DNA from: Bryoerythrophyllum caledonicum
Lineage: Eukaryota > Streptophyta > Bryopsida > Pottiales > Pottiaceae
Reading direction: 5' to 3'
Assembly (NCBI GenBank): GCA_963971425.1
Contig: OZ020516.1
Span: forward strand, 36,878,199-36,942,198
Length of the DNA: 64,000 nt
The notes beneath the pieces are model-generated. The model was not told the DNA's origin. It saw only the letters and a program-made list of their open reading frames with translations, and did not search any database. Shown here piece after piece: positions 34,301 through 45,760 of this stretch. The position numbers and the translations under genes were made by a program. How positions within the stretch are numbered: position 1 is the stretch's first letter; each line of letters opens with the position of its first letter.

Positions 34301-35598
34301 AGTTGTACACAACACTATCAACACGCAATTAAGCAATTTTGCACTCACCAAATAAAAGTGCACTTAGGTACAACGGCGGCCATTGCGAGCAAAAGTGACA
34401 AAATTGAAGAAAAAAAATGTTTTTCAAAGAAAAAAAATGAGCTTTTGCAACAATATTATGTACAATCATGGTTGTTAATATTGGAAGCAATTTTTTGACA
34501 TTTTCAACTAATTTTTGGTGGCCCTTCGTTAGTACTAGATACATGTGTATTTAATATAGTTTCACAATATTTCAAAGATAGATTTGAAGGATTGTAGTAT
34601 TCAAACAGGTGTAATCACAAAAAAATATACTTCATGCAAGGGTTGACAATTGATTAAAAGATATTCTAACGTAGTACATAATGCATACAATGGTGGAAAC
34701 TAAATGTAGATGCTTCTACAAATGGACTTAGCACCAATAGTAAAAACACCTTTACTCTAAAGGATTAATGACATAACGTCTTACATCACTCTTAGAATAT
34801 ACTACTCTTACACATACACTATATAGCAATTACCATACACAACTAGTATACTCTCATAAAGGCACACTATCTACTCCATAGAATTTAGGGCTGCTTGCAA
34901 ACGGTCGTCATCAATAGCTTCGGTCTGCATTGCAACATATTGTAGTATGTGAGCCTTTGCGGATTGAAGAATGTGAATCCTACTTTCAGCCTGCACTCCA
35001 AATACCTTGCGCTTTCTCCACCCGCTGGCCCCGGACATGGTTTTATTGCTGAATTAGAAATAGGCAACTCAACACACGAAAAGGCACCAAATAATATGTT
35101 CAAATTGTGAAATTCAAAACAAGTTGAATGTTTACATATGATGGGAGACATCAACTACACTAAAATTGAGAATTAGTATTAAGCACAGTAAATGATCTAA
35201 AATGTTAATAAGTTTTTACTTGTGATGAATGTTTTTACCAACAATGTTTACAATGATTCCCCTCATTGAATAGTATCAATAGTTGTGCTCATAGTAAAAA
35301 CCTTCATCAAAAGTAAAAACTTACAGTAGTTACAAATTAATTAGTGTGGTTACACTAATTCTCATTTTTAGTGTACTGAGTGACATCAAAACCACTACAA
35401 TTGAAGCCGTGAGTGTAGTACAAAGTATGACATTGAGTCTGTGGGTACAGCTACACAAATCGGCCCAGAAACCCCAACCCTAGCCGCCACAGATCCAAAC
35501 CCTAGCCGCCGCCACTAGGAACCCAAATCCTAAACTAAAAAATCCTAGCCGTGTTCCCATGAGATCCTTGACGATCCCATGGAGTTCCATAGACTAGA
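34301..35598. other. Intergenic, no gene seen
   Basis: AT-rich. Ends in a short stretch with AACCCTAGCCGCC repeated near 35473 and 35500. Confidence 0.4.
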
Positions 35599-37200
35599 GG
35601 TGTGCGCGCGCACACCCTTGCATGCTGGTGTTCCTCCATCCAGCACATCCGAACGAGATCTGGGACAACAATTTGTCGAAGCGTTATGAACACGGATTCT
35701 GCAGCTGATAATCCTCGTAGCTGTTTGGACTCGCGCGAGAGAGGAAAAGTGTGGGCTCTTAAGCGAAGAAGCACCGGAGCTGCGGAGAAGGAATCTCCTG
35801 TCGAGACACTATCATGACACTGTCGAGGAGAGAAGGAATCTTGTCGAGACACTGTCGAGAGAGTGTAGTACAGAGTATGACACTAAGTCTCTGTAGAAAA
35901 GCAAGAGCTACGGAGAAGGAATCTCGTGTCACCGTGCACAAGCAAGAGCACCTGGTTGGATTCGCGCAGGAAAGGAAACGTGAGGGCACTCCTCCACGTG
36001 AAGGAATCTCTGCAAACAAGGAGAAGACACGGAGAAGGAGCTCGCTGCAGACACAGAAAAGCTGCGTAGAAAGAGCTCGCTGTAGACACGGACAAGCTGC
36101 GTGGAAGGAGCTCAATGCAGACACAGACAAGTTGCGTTTAAGGAGCTCGCACACAGACAAGGAGATCTCTGCGGACTTAAAGAGAAGCTGCAGACAAGGA
36201 GATCTCTGCGAAAAAGGAGGGAATCTCGGCGAGGAGTGGGGCACAACTTTACAGCAAAGGAAGGAGACAAGAAGGCGGCGCGTGTGTTACACAGGAGAGG
36301 CGTGTGCTTGTCGAGAGAGGAAGGCGCCATGAAGCTGCGCTCCACTCCGTGATGTCGGTCTTCACCTGCGGTTGGTTTGCATGACTTCAGCAGCCATGAC
36401 CACACGGGACACTGGGCTCGACAGCCCACAACTAAAAGGACAACCTAGCTTCGCTTTCGCCAGGCGCCAATCGGGACAGTGGGTCGCGTCGCCCCGAGGC
36501 CCGCCACTGCGACTCAGAAGTTGACGTCGATGGCACACACTACCAGGCAAACCAACCGCAAGTGACACCGTCAGCCCCTGTGGGGACTGAACAGCTCGTG
36601 CGGTCGCACCTTTCATGGGTCGTCGGCTTCTGTTTGCGGCGGAGGAGTCTTCTCGAGGAACCCTTCCCCCACATGGTACTCTCTGCGTCATCAAGCTCCT
36701 CGGATCGGTGCGAGCTGCTCGTCGCCATTGCGCACAGCTACGTCGGATCATCAGCTTCTGTTCGCGGCGGAGGAGTCTTCCCGAGGAACCCTTCCCCCAC
36801 ATGGTACTCTCTGCGTCATCAAGCTCCTCGGATCGGTGCAAGCTGCTCGTCGCCATCGCCCACAGCTACGTCGGATCTGCTCATCGCGCACAGCTGCTGG
36901 ACGCCTCGGATTGGTGGACGCCTTGGATCGGTGGACGCCTCGGATCGGTGGACGTCTGCCGCCCCTCACATTCTTCTCTCACCCTCAGACGCCGCCCAGC
37001 TCCCTCCTACCTTCACATTCTCTCACACTTCGTCCATTCCTCTCCCTCAAAACTCCTCTCTCCCCACCCTCATAGCCCATCTTTTCCCGACCTCACAAGT
37101 CCATCTCTCCCACACCTCCATTGTCTCCCTTTACCAAACCCTAGGCTCTCACAATCACAACCTCCCTCACAACTACTGCAAGGGGTGTGCGCGCGCACAC
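35599..37200. mobile_element. GC-rich 1.6-kb block bounded by inverted CG palindromes (putative non-autonomous element)
   Basis: The left edge has GTGTGCGCGCGCACAC followed by CCTTGCA; the right edge has the inverse (TGCAAGGGGTGTGCG...) at 37177-37200. The ends therefore form a 23-24 bp inverted repeat whose outer 16 bp are themselves palindromic. The interior is much richer in GC than the surroundings and consists of repeats. About 36010-36220 holds units around GAAGGAGCTCGCTGCAGACA. A 128-bp tandem duplication spans 36621-36868. About 36899-36957 has three to four copies of GGACGCCTCGGATCGGT. Open frames here are long because of composition and repeat phase, not coding. No target duplication is clear. 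Confidence 0.55.
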
Positions 37201-37429
37201 TCCTCGTAGGACTACCCAACGTTGCAAAGGATTGATACCCGCAAGTCAAAAAGCCTAATCCGAAACCCTAAATTGATACCTTGATTGATATCCGGGTAGT
37301 GGTGCCCAAGAAGTCATACCCTGCTGGTGATACACTTGTTATTGATACCCAAAGTACGTTGGTCCAGAAATTATGTTGAAAATATCTCAACCAAAAATCG
37401 TTAAAAATGTTTGTTTTTGTGCAATTAGC

Positions 37430-37980
37430 AAGGAAGAAAAAATGAAGTTTTTTGGTAGTTTCAACCGTAGGATCTCAATTATGACTTATTAAGTACTCTA
37501 CTCACAAAATTTCATGAAGTTTGACCGCACAGATTGAAAGATTATAATGTTTGAAGTAGAGAAAAGGCTCATTTTTTTCCCTGCGTTTACTGGACCAGCA
37601 GAGTTTGACTTCAATTGGTGTCTAATTTTTGCACTATAAAAGGTCTCAATTAATTACCATAATGTTAAGCACGCTGTTGGTTCCTTATGCACCAATTTTT
37701 AAAGGTAGAAAAGGAGTGTAGCATATTCAAAAAAATTGTGCAATGAGTGGAGGTTCAAAAATTCTCAATTCACGTTATATTTTTTTGTGAACTCGATATT
37801 GTTTTAAATGAGAATCCAAATGGTCAATAAGAAGGTTTACATCACATAATGCTGTAGGAAAAATCAAAAGTGAATCATACAAAGATCTCAAAGTTTTTTG
37901 TGGAAAGGTAGAAGTGTTTTTGGTACCTTGGCCGAAAATGTGTGACAATGTATGAAAATAATTGACTTGGATTAATATGC
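37430..37980 (-). repeat. Decayed TTAA-type MITE copy
   Basis: Inverse of the interior of 45830-46400: shared landmarks include the GTTTGACTTCAATTGGTGTC-like word and the run ending GACTTGGATTAATAT. Ends are lost. Confidence 0.55.
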
Positions 37981-37989
37981 TATTTCACC

Positions 37990-39360
37990 AAAGAACTAAC
38001 AACATATGTGTTTAAAACCACAAACTATTGCCAAATTTTGATTTTTTTAAAGTTATGAGCAAATAACTTGCAGCTTTCTACCAGCAACCAGTGCACTTGG
38101 CTAAGTGCATAATTGCTTAATTGCGTGTTTATCTTCTCTTTACAAGTGCTTAGTGCACTTGTGAGGCATTTTGTTTTGAATTTTTTTGGTAAGATTTGGA
38201 GAGGTCTTTGGTGATTTGCTATGGCTCCTAAAAGGTCTAAGAATCAACGTATGGCAATTTTTGAGATGTATGAGCGAGACAAATCATATGGTGAAATTTT
38301 AGCAGTTTTGGGCATTCCTCAAAGCTTTGCAAAGGTTTCGTGAGAGATAGAGTCTAACAGACAAAACTTTGCATGGCGGACCTAGAATTCATGATGAACG
38401 TGGTGACCATGACATTGTGAGGAGATTAAATGATTGAAATACTAGTACAACGGCATCTATAGTACAACGTCATTTTTCTGATGAGTCCAAATTCAGTCTT
38501 TTTGGCTCAGATAGACGTCACAATTGTTGGAGAAAGAGTGGAGAATGTCTTTTAGATTAGCATGTAAAATCTATATTCAAACATGGGGAGGAAACATAAT
38601 GGTCTGGAGTTGGTTGAGTTTGGAAGGAGTTGGCAAGCTTCATCTAATTGAGGAGAAGATGGATAAATAAGTATATCACAACATTTTAGAGGTGGAATTT
38701 ATGGGCACTATACAGATGTAAGGTTTAGAAGAGTATGAGGTTATTTTCCAACATGACAATGACCCAAAGTATACTGCACATTATGTTATAGATTGGTTGC
38801 GTCCTAAAAAAATTCAACTTGTTGGACACCCTCCACAATTACCTGACCTCAATCCAATAGAACATCTTTGGAATGAAGTAGATTGTCATCTTAGATTTAT
38901 GACTAATGACACCAATAAAAGTGACTTACAGGGGAAGATCCAAGAAATCAGGTACAATATAGAGCTGGATGTTGTTAGGAAGTTGATACGTTCTATGCCT
39001 CAAAGAGCTCTTGATGTCTACCAAACAAGAGGTGGCTACACAGTGTAGTAGTGTTTGTGAGTGCTTATAAGCTGAATCATTGAGTTGTAAAGATGTTTAG
39101 TAATCTTTAGTCTTCATTTCTAAGGTTGATATACAATAAAAATCAATTCGACCATAAAGAATTGTACACGCTTGTTGCGCATTTGAATTATTATGTGTTT
39201 TTCTAGTCCATATTTTCATTGAAAATTTTGTGTTTTAAGCTTGTTACAACCATATGCGCTTGTGGTTGTGTTCTTGCTATTTTATGAGAGTTCATGTAGA
39301 TTTGGTAGCTTATTTTCTAAAAAACCTCCTCTCCTACAACTATTTCTGGTTGCCACGGTA
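37990..39360 (+). mobile_element. Decayed Tc1-type element, second family
   Basis: Shares the 5' leader, transposase and 3' region with 11470-13068. A right-end relic GTTGCCACGGTA is near 39350. The left end is not clear. Confidence 0.6.
38221..39048 (+). pseudogene. Tc1-type transposase pseudogene with internal deletion
   Basis: Starts M-A-P-K-R-S-K-N-Q and ends Q-T-R-G-G-Y-T-V. Compared with the copy at 11781 it lacks about 150 bp in the middle and has stops and shifts. H-D-N-D-P-K-Y-T-A near 38755 and D-L-N-P-I-E-H-L-W near 38846 remain. The last 83 codons (38797-39048) are open, so it decayed independently of the other copy. Confidence 0.78.
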
Positions 39361-39457
39361 AATTTCCTAGCGTCATTGGATCTAGTGAGTTCATAGTCGA
39401 ATATACCTGATATGAAAGTTCCTATCAATGAGTTTTGCAATTTGCCCTGTTTTGCAG

Positions 39458-41858
39458 GAGGTTGAGGAATGGAGGGAGAGGATTGCCGGTCATCTGCAGC
39501 ATCTGCTCCTGCTTCGGAGTCGCCCAGGTCGTGGGGCCGAGTGGAGTGGGGAGATCCAGCTTGATCAACGCGCTGCGTGATGTCTCTGGGATTGAAATGT
39601 GGTGTGAACAAGAAGCCATGGAAACACCTCCTGTCGGTGGCGTCGGAGAAAGATGAAGATGATGGTGTTGTTGTCATTTCTCAGGTTTGTGACCAGATGG
39701 TGTGATTTTTTGCAGTTCGTTTGAGAGTAGTGAGTTTATGAGAGTTATTTGTGAAGTCACCCAGAGCTTCGACAATATTCAGTACCCCTCGATTTTTCCA
39801 TTTTGAATGTTAATATCAGTTGGAAGGAGAGAATGTCGGCTAATATCCATCGTTGATCTCATGTAATTCACTCTCAAGGTGTCTAAAGCTACTTTGACTT
39901 GAGTTAAATGATTACATTAAGCACTTCTATTGATCAGATAACTATGTCGAGCAACAAAAGACTAGTATGATAATTTAAAAGAGGGTTGTCTTGTTGAAAT
40001 TTGTGATGACTTTACAACTAAGGTTGGATGACCTATAACCACCAACTTAAGCTTGCTGACCTATTTATAGCGTTTGGATACGTGGTAAGACATTTTTTGG
40101 GAATTCAAAATAGGATTTCATGAATATTGCAAGTGTCGTGACCATTTATTTCTTCATATTGAAATTGCTACAAATTTTTAAAGTGGATAGTAAGCCGTGA
40201 CCCATTCTCGACATACAAAACTCTCTATTTCCACAGTAGGTTGTATTAATGACTACTTCTGCAAGAGACTAAAAACCGAGAGCTTTGAACCAATCATAAC
40301 TGACTTCCTAAAATTTCGGAAATGGGGTGGGTGGGTGGTGGTTTTGGTCCACATTAGATTGTTGGTTCTGGGGTTCGTGGTGGTGATAGGTCATCCAACC
40401 TTAAACTGAATAATAACGCAATTCTTTACGGGTTGATCTTGCATCACTTAGTGTGAATTTTTGTTGAGAACCTCAATCTAGGAGATGAAGTGGTTCATCG
40501 ACATTGTGTTGAGGAGATCTCCACTGTGTTGTTGGTTAGGTCCGGAACGAATACTAAGAGTTTGGGGCGCTTCAGGTGAGCAAAGTTTCCTCAAGATCGG
40601 GTAAAGGCAGGCACATGTATCACTTCTCCGACTGCGTGGAGATGGAGGGTTGCTCACCAGGGTTTAGCCAACCAAGCCTGAACCTTGTCACAATCGGAGA
40701 GCTTAGAGATCTTTTTCCAGAGGTACATAATTACTACAACCATAAGAAGATGGTAATTGTACCCATACATAATGATTATACCCATGCCACAGAGTTATTC
40801 GTTAATGTCACCCAAGATACCTGCTCTTTTCATACTGTTTCCTTATTCTAAAGAGCTCTTCCAAGTCGGTCAATGGACAGCTTTGTGGTCTCTAACCTCA
40901 AGCTATGTGGTTAGGCTGAAGAAAGAGTTTGCATGCGATATCATGAGTAGCAGCCGCGTTCCTCTCGTTTGAGAGCTATTTAGAGCTGATGAAAAAGAGG
41001 AGCTATCTTGTTCAACCTCCAGGTGTCTTTCATCGGAAAACGCCATGTGCATATGTAACGGTGACTTTACAAGGGGTGTTGCAGGTGAGAGCAAGGATTG
41101 CTGCCAGCCCTGAAGGCGAGTGTTTGTTAGCCAATTGCTTGCACGTCAGGAGCCCTCTTGCGCTGTGGGCACGGAGTGGGATCGGCACTGGCATTACCTG
41201 GGGTTGCTGGACAAGGTCAGGAGAAGGGAGGAGGTGGAGAAGCGGGTCCTGAGAACCAAATGAGAAAGCGATGTCAAGTAGGTTTCTTCTTCATGCACAC
41301 ATACCAACCCTCTTCTCTTCTTAGTATCACTTGAAAGTAGAGTTAATTGTGAAGTCACCTTAAGTTCGAACGAGAATCAACAGAGAAGTTAACACAGACC
41401 GCTTGTAAAAGTTCCATCATTAAAGGAAGAGGATGAGCCCGTCTCGAACTAATAACAAAAATTTGGACTAATTTTGGAATTAGAAGAAAGACCGTGTCAG
41501 ATTAATTGAGATAACTTGTAGATTCTATGGATAACCTGGACATCTCAAGTGGGCTTTGCTCTGATACTTTCTGGTGAATAGTTGATCCAATTGTGGCTCT
41601 CAGAGTCGATACAATAATGGGTGAACCTGGTTTATTGGATATCACACAAGGCACCAACGCGGTCTTTCTGATGCAAGTAAATTTTGATTTATGTAGGTAC
41701 AAAATCCGTGCATCAGGTGTGAAGCAAGCAGGGCCGAGGCTGCAACTGAAGCGATACCGACGAGGTCGCGGAAAACAATGCGGCAGTCCCTGGATGAGAA
41801 GCTGTGGGAGAACATGGAAGAGCAAGCTGAAGTAGAGGATGTTGTCAGAGAGTCCTGA
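39458..41858 (+). pseudogene. rsgA: RsgA (circularly permuted ribosome-assembly GTPase) pseudogene, four exons
   Basis: RsgA is a GTPase of small ribosomal subunit assembly; plants have an organelle-targeted form. Exon 1 (39458-39684) gives V-E-E-W-R-E-R and, in another frame, the P-loop V-V-G-P-S-G-V-G-R-S-S-L-I-N-A-L-R. Exon 2 (40576-40722) gives V-S-S-R-S-G-K-G-R-H and S-P-G-F-S-Q-P-S-L, with the normal D-T-P-G-F region shortened. Exon 3 (41085-41277) gives A-A-S-P-E-G-E-C-L-L-A-N-C-L-H, the zinc-binding region, a one-base shift, then W-H-Y-L-G-L-L-D-K-V and a TGA. Exon 4 (41697-41858) carries the basic C-terminal tail with another shift. GT-AG sites are intact at every junction, so it is an unprocessed decayed gene. 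The N-terminal OB-fold part was not found upstream. Confidence 0.8.
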
Positions 41859-43316
41859 ACATGTACATAAATGATAACAACTTTCCAAGCAAGATCACTC
41901 TTCCTTCTTCTCCTTAACTTCACAAGGTGATACATTGAGCATGATCTACTTGATTTAGTTCTCGAGTCATTTGAGATGGTGAATATGAAAACTTATGCTT
42001 ATTTGTGGGATTCCGACCAAAAATGATAATTTCAAAGGCATTACATCAGGATCAACCAACTCTAGGCTTGATTTGATGTTGTAAACCAAACTGTGCCCTG
42101 AATTATTCGACAAATAATTTGCTTAAATCTTCCAGTACACAGTTTCATGAACAATCTTCTAATAGACGTTTTCATGAATTATCTTTCAATATTCATCCTC
42201 ATGGATAGTCATTGACGACTTCAAGGCTCCAATTTAATCAAGGACGTTGTTTATTTCCATAATCAGGGTTGCTTGCACGTCACATAACATAACTATCATC
42301 GAGACTATCACATCAAGCATCACCTAAAAAAAGGTACCATAACTTCAAAGCAACCCCTGATTACGGGAAATAACCTTCTTTCTTCGTTGTCTGCATTCAC
42401 TTTACGACCATATAAAGACTCTCAACTGCTCCTACAGTGCGTTTAACAATAGAATTATGAACACATGTCCACTTGCACCCAATTTCCGCCAACTTGGCAT
42501 CAATCATAATTTAACTGTAGCAAGGGTACTCCTCCAAACGGCAGCACGCCATTCAGAGTCTGCGTGTTTGTTATCGACCAAATCGATCTTCTCAAGCTCT
42601 CCTTGTATTCATTGTGTATTGTTTTCTGGATTATTGTGTCCCACTAAGCTTTGTGCTGTGGCACTGGTAGCAAACCTGTCGCTAGTCGCAAACTCGTCGT
42701 CTTTCACGGGTTTTTTTGAGCAGGTGAAAACGTCTGTTAGGAGCAGTTTCGTCAGAGGACAAGAAAACGGGAGCGTTTCTGCATTTTTAGTGAGTGAAGG
42801 GCGACACTTTTTGAGTAAGAATACCCTAAACCCTAAACCCTGAACACCATTTATAGGGTCTGTTACTTACCGTATTTGATCTTCTCAAGATCTCCTTGTA
42901 TCATTCATGGACAGGTGAGGTTCGACACTTCACTTCTCCGGTGTTGTTGTCTCGTCCACTACTTGTGTGGTTTTCTCGATTGTTTTGTAAGATTTGTGTG
43001 GCACTTGTAGAGATTCATCTTTTTTTTACTGAATACTGAAAGGACTTGTTGAGAGAGTGAGTCAGTTTGGAAAAAGGGAGTTTTTTATTTTTATTTTTTA
43101 AATTTTGTTATTTGTTATTTATTTTTATTGCTTGATGATTGAAGATTTGCAATGTTCAAACATTAATCATTCAATTGTTTAATGGACTCAGATTATTTAG
43201 AGTTGGAAGGTAGAAGATCAGCACAACACAATAGAAGTAGTACGAGCTTAGTTAGTTGAAATTTCAGCACGTAAATGAACATACGCTTGTTTTCCAAGCT
43301 TATCTTGTTTGAATAC
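41859..43316. other. Intergenic / possible leader of the kinase
   Basis: Contains a partly duplicated segment (GATCTTCTCAAG near 42585 and 42880 with similar following sequence) and a short telomere-like word (CCCTAAACCCTAAACCC at 42822-42840). No coding sequence is supported. Confidence 0.4.
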
Positions 43317-43318
43317 TA

Positions 43319-43621
43319 CTCCCTTTGTTTCACAGTAAAACCGTGGTTTCTATTTCAGAGCGGGATTAAGAACAGTGGCCGGTTTTTCACCGCAATGCGC
43401 TTTTTAACCTCATAACGCGCTTTTCAAAGGCATTTAATATAATCGGTGCTTTTAAGCGCATTTAATATATGTAATCGGTGCCTTTCAAGCAGTTTTTAGA
43501 AAACGTGCTTTTCAAATAACGTGCGCTTTTCAAGTACTCCGAGTAGCAGTAACGAAACCATGGTTTTATTCTGGCACGGAGTTTATGCAGAAACCATGGT
43601 TTTATTGTGAAACAGAGGGAG
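43319..43621. mobile_element. Stowaway-type MITE with TA target duplication
   Basis: The ends are 33-bp inverted repeats starting CTCCCTTTGTTTCACAGTAA (left) and CTCCCTCTGTTTCACAATAA (right, inverted), flanked by TA at 43317-43318 and 43622-43623. CTCCCTCYGTTTC-type ends with TA are the hallmark of Stowaway elements mobilised by mariner transposases. The 303-bp interior has repeated GCGCTTTT words and no gene. Confidence 0.88.
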
Positions 43622-43960
43622 TAATATTTATGAGAGTTTAACCTAGTTTCATCTTTAACTTTTATTTTAGCAAAGGAATACGTTGAATAGCATTTAGACG
43701 TGTCTACAACTTTAACTTGTTGATTGTCTTGATTGGTCATTTATAGAACTTAGTTTCTTTAGAGCATCAATTGTTTTGGATGAAATTATCAATGTTTTTT
43801 AACTATATTGTTCTTCAATACATGTTTCCCATATATCTAAAATGGTTGGCTACGTTGGCACTTAATCGTGGATGCAGAGGATTGATTTGTGGAGGACTTT
43901 TGACAACAATAGAGAACGCAAGTGCAAGTATCCACAAATTGGAAGAAGTGCACTTGGTAG

Positions 43961-45202
43961 ATGGGGGAAATAGTCCAGCCAATGCACTTGGGTATGCTTA
44001 GCGGGAATAAGAGTGGAAGTGAAGCAGAGCGGATTGAATTGTCCAAGAAGTGTAATTGGAGCATACCTACAGAGTTTGCTACCAAAGAAGAAGAAGAACA
44101 AGCTGGATGTTGTTGTTGGCGTCGAAAGGCCGTGCCGGATGTGGCAGAAGTGAGCAATAGAAGGATTTTCAAGGCTTTGCAACAACATCATGTTTGGGGT
44201 CACTTCTTCCAAGAATTTAATAGAGGTGATGGGTCAATGTTGACAATAGGAGCAAAGTTTGCGAAAGGCATGCAAGCGGAAGTCTTCCATGCTGAAGTCA
44301 AGTGGGCAAGTTCAGAGCTAAATGAGGAGGATCAACACAAGGGACGAGAGTGGGTGTTGAAGGTTTTTAGGAAGGGAACATTCTTGGAGGACTTGCAAGC
44401 GCAGCTCCCTCGTGGATTGTTGGAAGTCCATGCCGTACGGAAGAAAAATTGGGATTCTGCTCGCCGGAAGAAGCTCTCTAAGTACTCTTGCCATATATAC
44501 CGTGGGACATTGCTAGAAGACGGGAGGTTTGCGTTTGTCATGGTTAAAGAACATTCTGACTTGCGTACTGTCATTGATTGCAACATGGAATCAAGGCGTA
44601 GAGAACATGGTGGACCCTTTTCAAAAGAGGAGGCTGAATGTATAATGTACTATGTTGCACTCGGAATGGATTGGTTGCACGGTCATGACATCGTTCATAG
44701 GGACTTGAAGGCATCTAATGTCCTTGTTCGTGAATTCAAGAATGTGCTGCCAAAGTGGTTTTGTTATGTGGCAGACTATGAATGTTCCGTCGGAGTTGTA
44801 GGAACAGGGTTTTTTCGAGCACCTGAGATATTACAAGCATGCAAAGAACGGAAGTTGCATGAGAGGCCGGAAGTGTTTTCAAAAGCAGCCGATATGTACA
44901 GCTATGGAATGACATGTTATGAAATCTTCACGGGGAATTTACCATTTGAAGGTCATAATCCAAGTGAATATGATATTGTCCTTGATGGTAGGCATCCGGT
45001 GGTGCCTGAGCATGTTGAAGATTGGAAATGTGACCTAATGAATAGGTGTTGGCATAGGGATCCTAAATTGCGGCCTACAATTCAAGAAGTACTAGGGCTC
45101 ATTAGAGTACATTCTCCATATGCTATGAGTCGTACAGAATGGGTGTATAGTATTTTTGGTGAACATTATAGTTTCAAGTATGAATTTGGAGATGTAGAAT
45201 AG
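43961..45202 (+). CDS. Intronless protein kinase-like protein, 413 residues
   Basis: A single open exon. The kinase domain runs from about residue 95: a glycine-rich loop variant (G-A-K-F-A-K-G-M-Q-A-E-V-F), the ATP-anchoring Lys in W-V-L-K-V-F (K134), H-R-D-L-K-A-S-N (catalytic D248), then A-D-Y-E where D-F-G is usual (D272). The activation segment is very short, V-G-T-G-F-F-R-A-P-E-I, and is followed by D-M-Y-S-Y-G-M-T-C-Y-E and the final C-W-x-R-D-P-x-L-R-P-T. This resembles the TKL/dual-specificity kinases expanded in mosses. The first 95 residues (C-C-C-W-R-R-K, basic) have no domain I know. Family members can be longer, so the N-terminus may be truncated; a Stowaway MITE lies 340 bp upstream. 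Confidence 0.85.
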   Translation: MGEIVQPMHLGMLSGNKSGSEAERIELSKKCNWSIPTEFATKEEEEQAGCCCWRRKAVPDVAEVSNRRIFKALQQHHVWGHFFQEFNRGDGSMLTIGAKFAKGMQAEVFHAEVKWASSELNEEDQHKGREWVLKVFRKGTFLEDLQAQLPRGLLEVHAVRKKNWDSARRKKLSKYSCHIYRGTLLEDGRFAFVMVKEHSDLRTVIDCNMESRRREHGGPFSKEEAECIMYYVALGMDWLHGHDIVHRDLKASNVLVREFKNVLPKWFCYVADYECSVGVVGTGFFRAPEILQACKERKLHERPEVFSKAADMYSYGMTCYEIFTGNLPFEGHNPSEYDIVLDGRHPVVPEHVEDWKCDLMNRCWHRDPKLRPTIQEVLGLIRVHSPYAMSRTEWVYSIFGEHYSFKYEFGDVE

Positions 45203-45756
45203 GGAAACATTTGGAGTGCCATAAATAGATGTATACATTAGATAAAAAAATTAATGTGATTTGTTAGCAAAGCATCTATACTCCTCAATGTTACTTATTC
45301 AAAGTATAATGAGATAAATGTTAACACTTGGTTTTCCATTGTGTTAGAATAAATTCTAAAATATCCCTCTAAAAAAGGGCATTAGCTTCTTTGATGCTAC
45401 TACCAAACATATTCAAGTATTTATGTTGATTTTGACAAAGGTTGTTTGATTTTGAAAAGAATCTCAAAGTTATTGCTTTTTATTATTGTAAACTAGAGGT
45501 AGAAATTTGGTTATCTATTGTACTTCATGACATCTTAGAATCCACCTTAAAAAAACATATACAAAGATAACTCACAAATTACAAGTATTGATGACGTATT
45601 TAGTAGTACCACTTCTAATAAATTGTATAACTAACATAGAAAAGTAGGTAGAAGAAGAAATATTTTATTTTGGATGACAACAATGTTCAACATCTATAGA
45701 TTTTATAATTTTTTAGATATCAAAGTCTGTGAAATATTACCAAAGTTACCAATCTC
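45203..45756. other. 3' flank of the kinase, no gene seen
   Basis: AT-rich; no repeat ends before the TTAA of the next MITE. Confidence 0.4.
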
Positions 45757-45760
45757 TTAA

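Noticed and set aside
36562-37235. Long overlapping open frames in three phases of the GC-rich block
   Set aside because: They arise from GC-rich tandem repeats, stay open on both strands and show no domain or start context.
42822-42840. Telomere or telomere-associated sequence (CCCTAAA words)
   Set aside because: Only two to three units inside single-copy sequence; such telo-box words are common near plant gene starts.
42457-42843. 128-codon open frame
   Set aside because: Low complexity, partly duplicated leader-like sequence ending in telo-box words; no domain.
43771-44001. Open frame overlapping the kinase start in another phase
   Set aside because: Could be an N-terminal extension with a shift, but no domain or splice site links it to the kinase.
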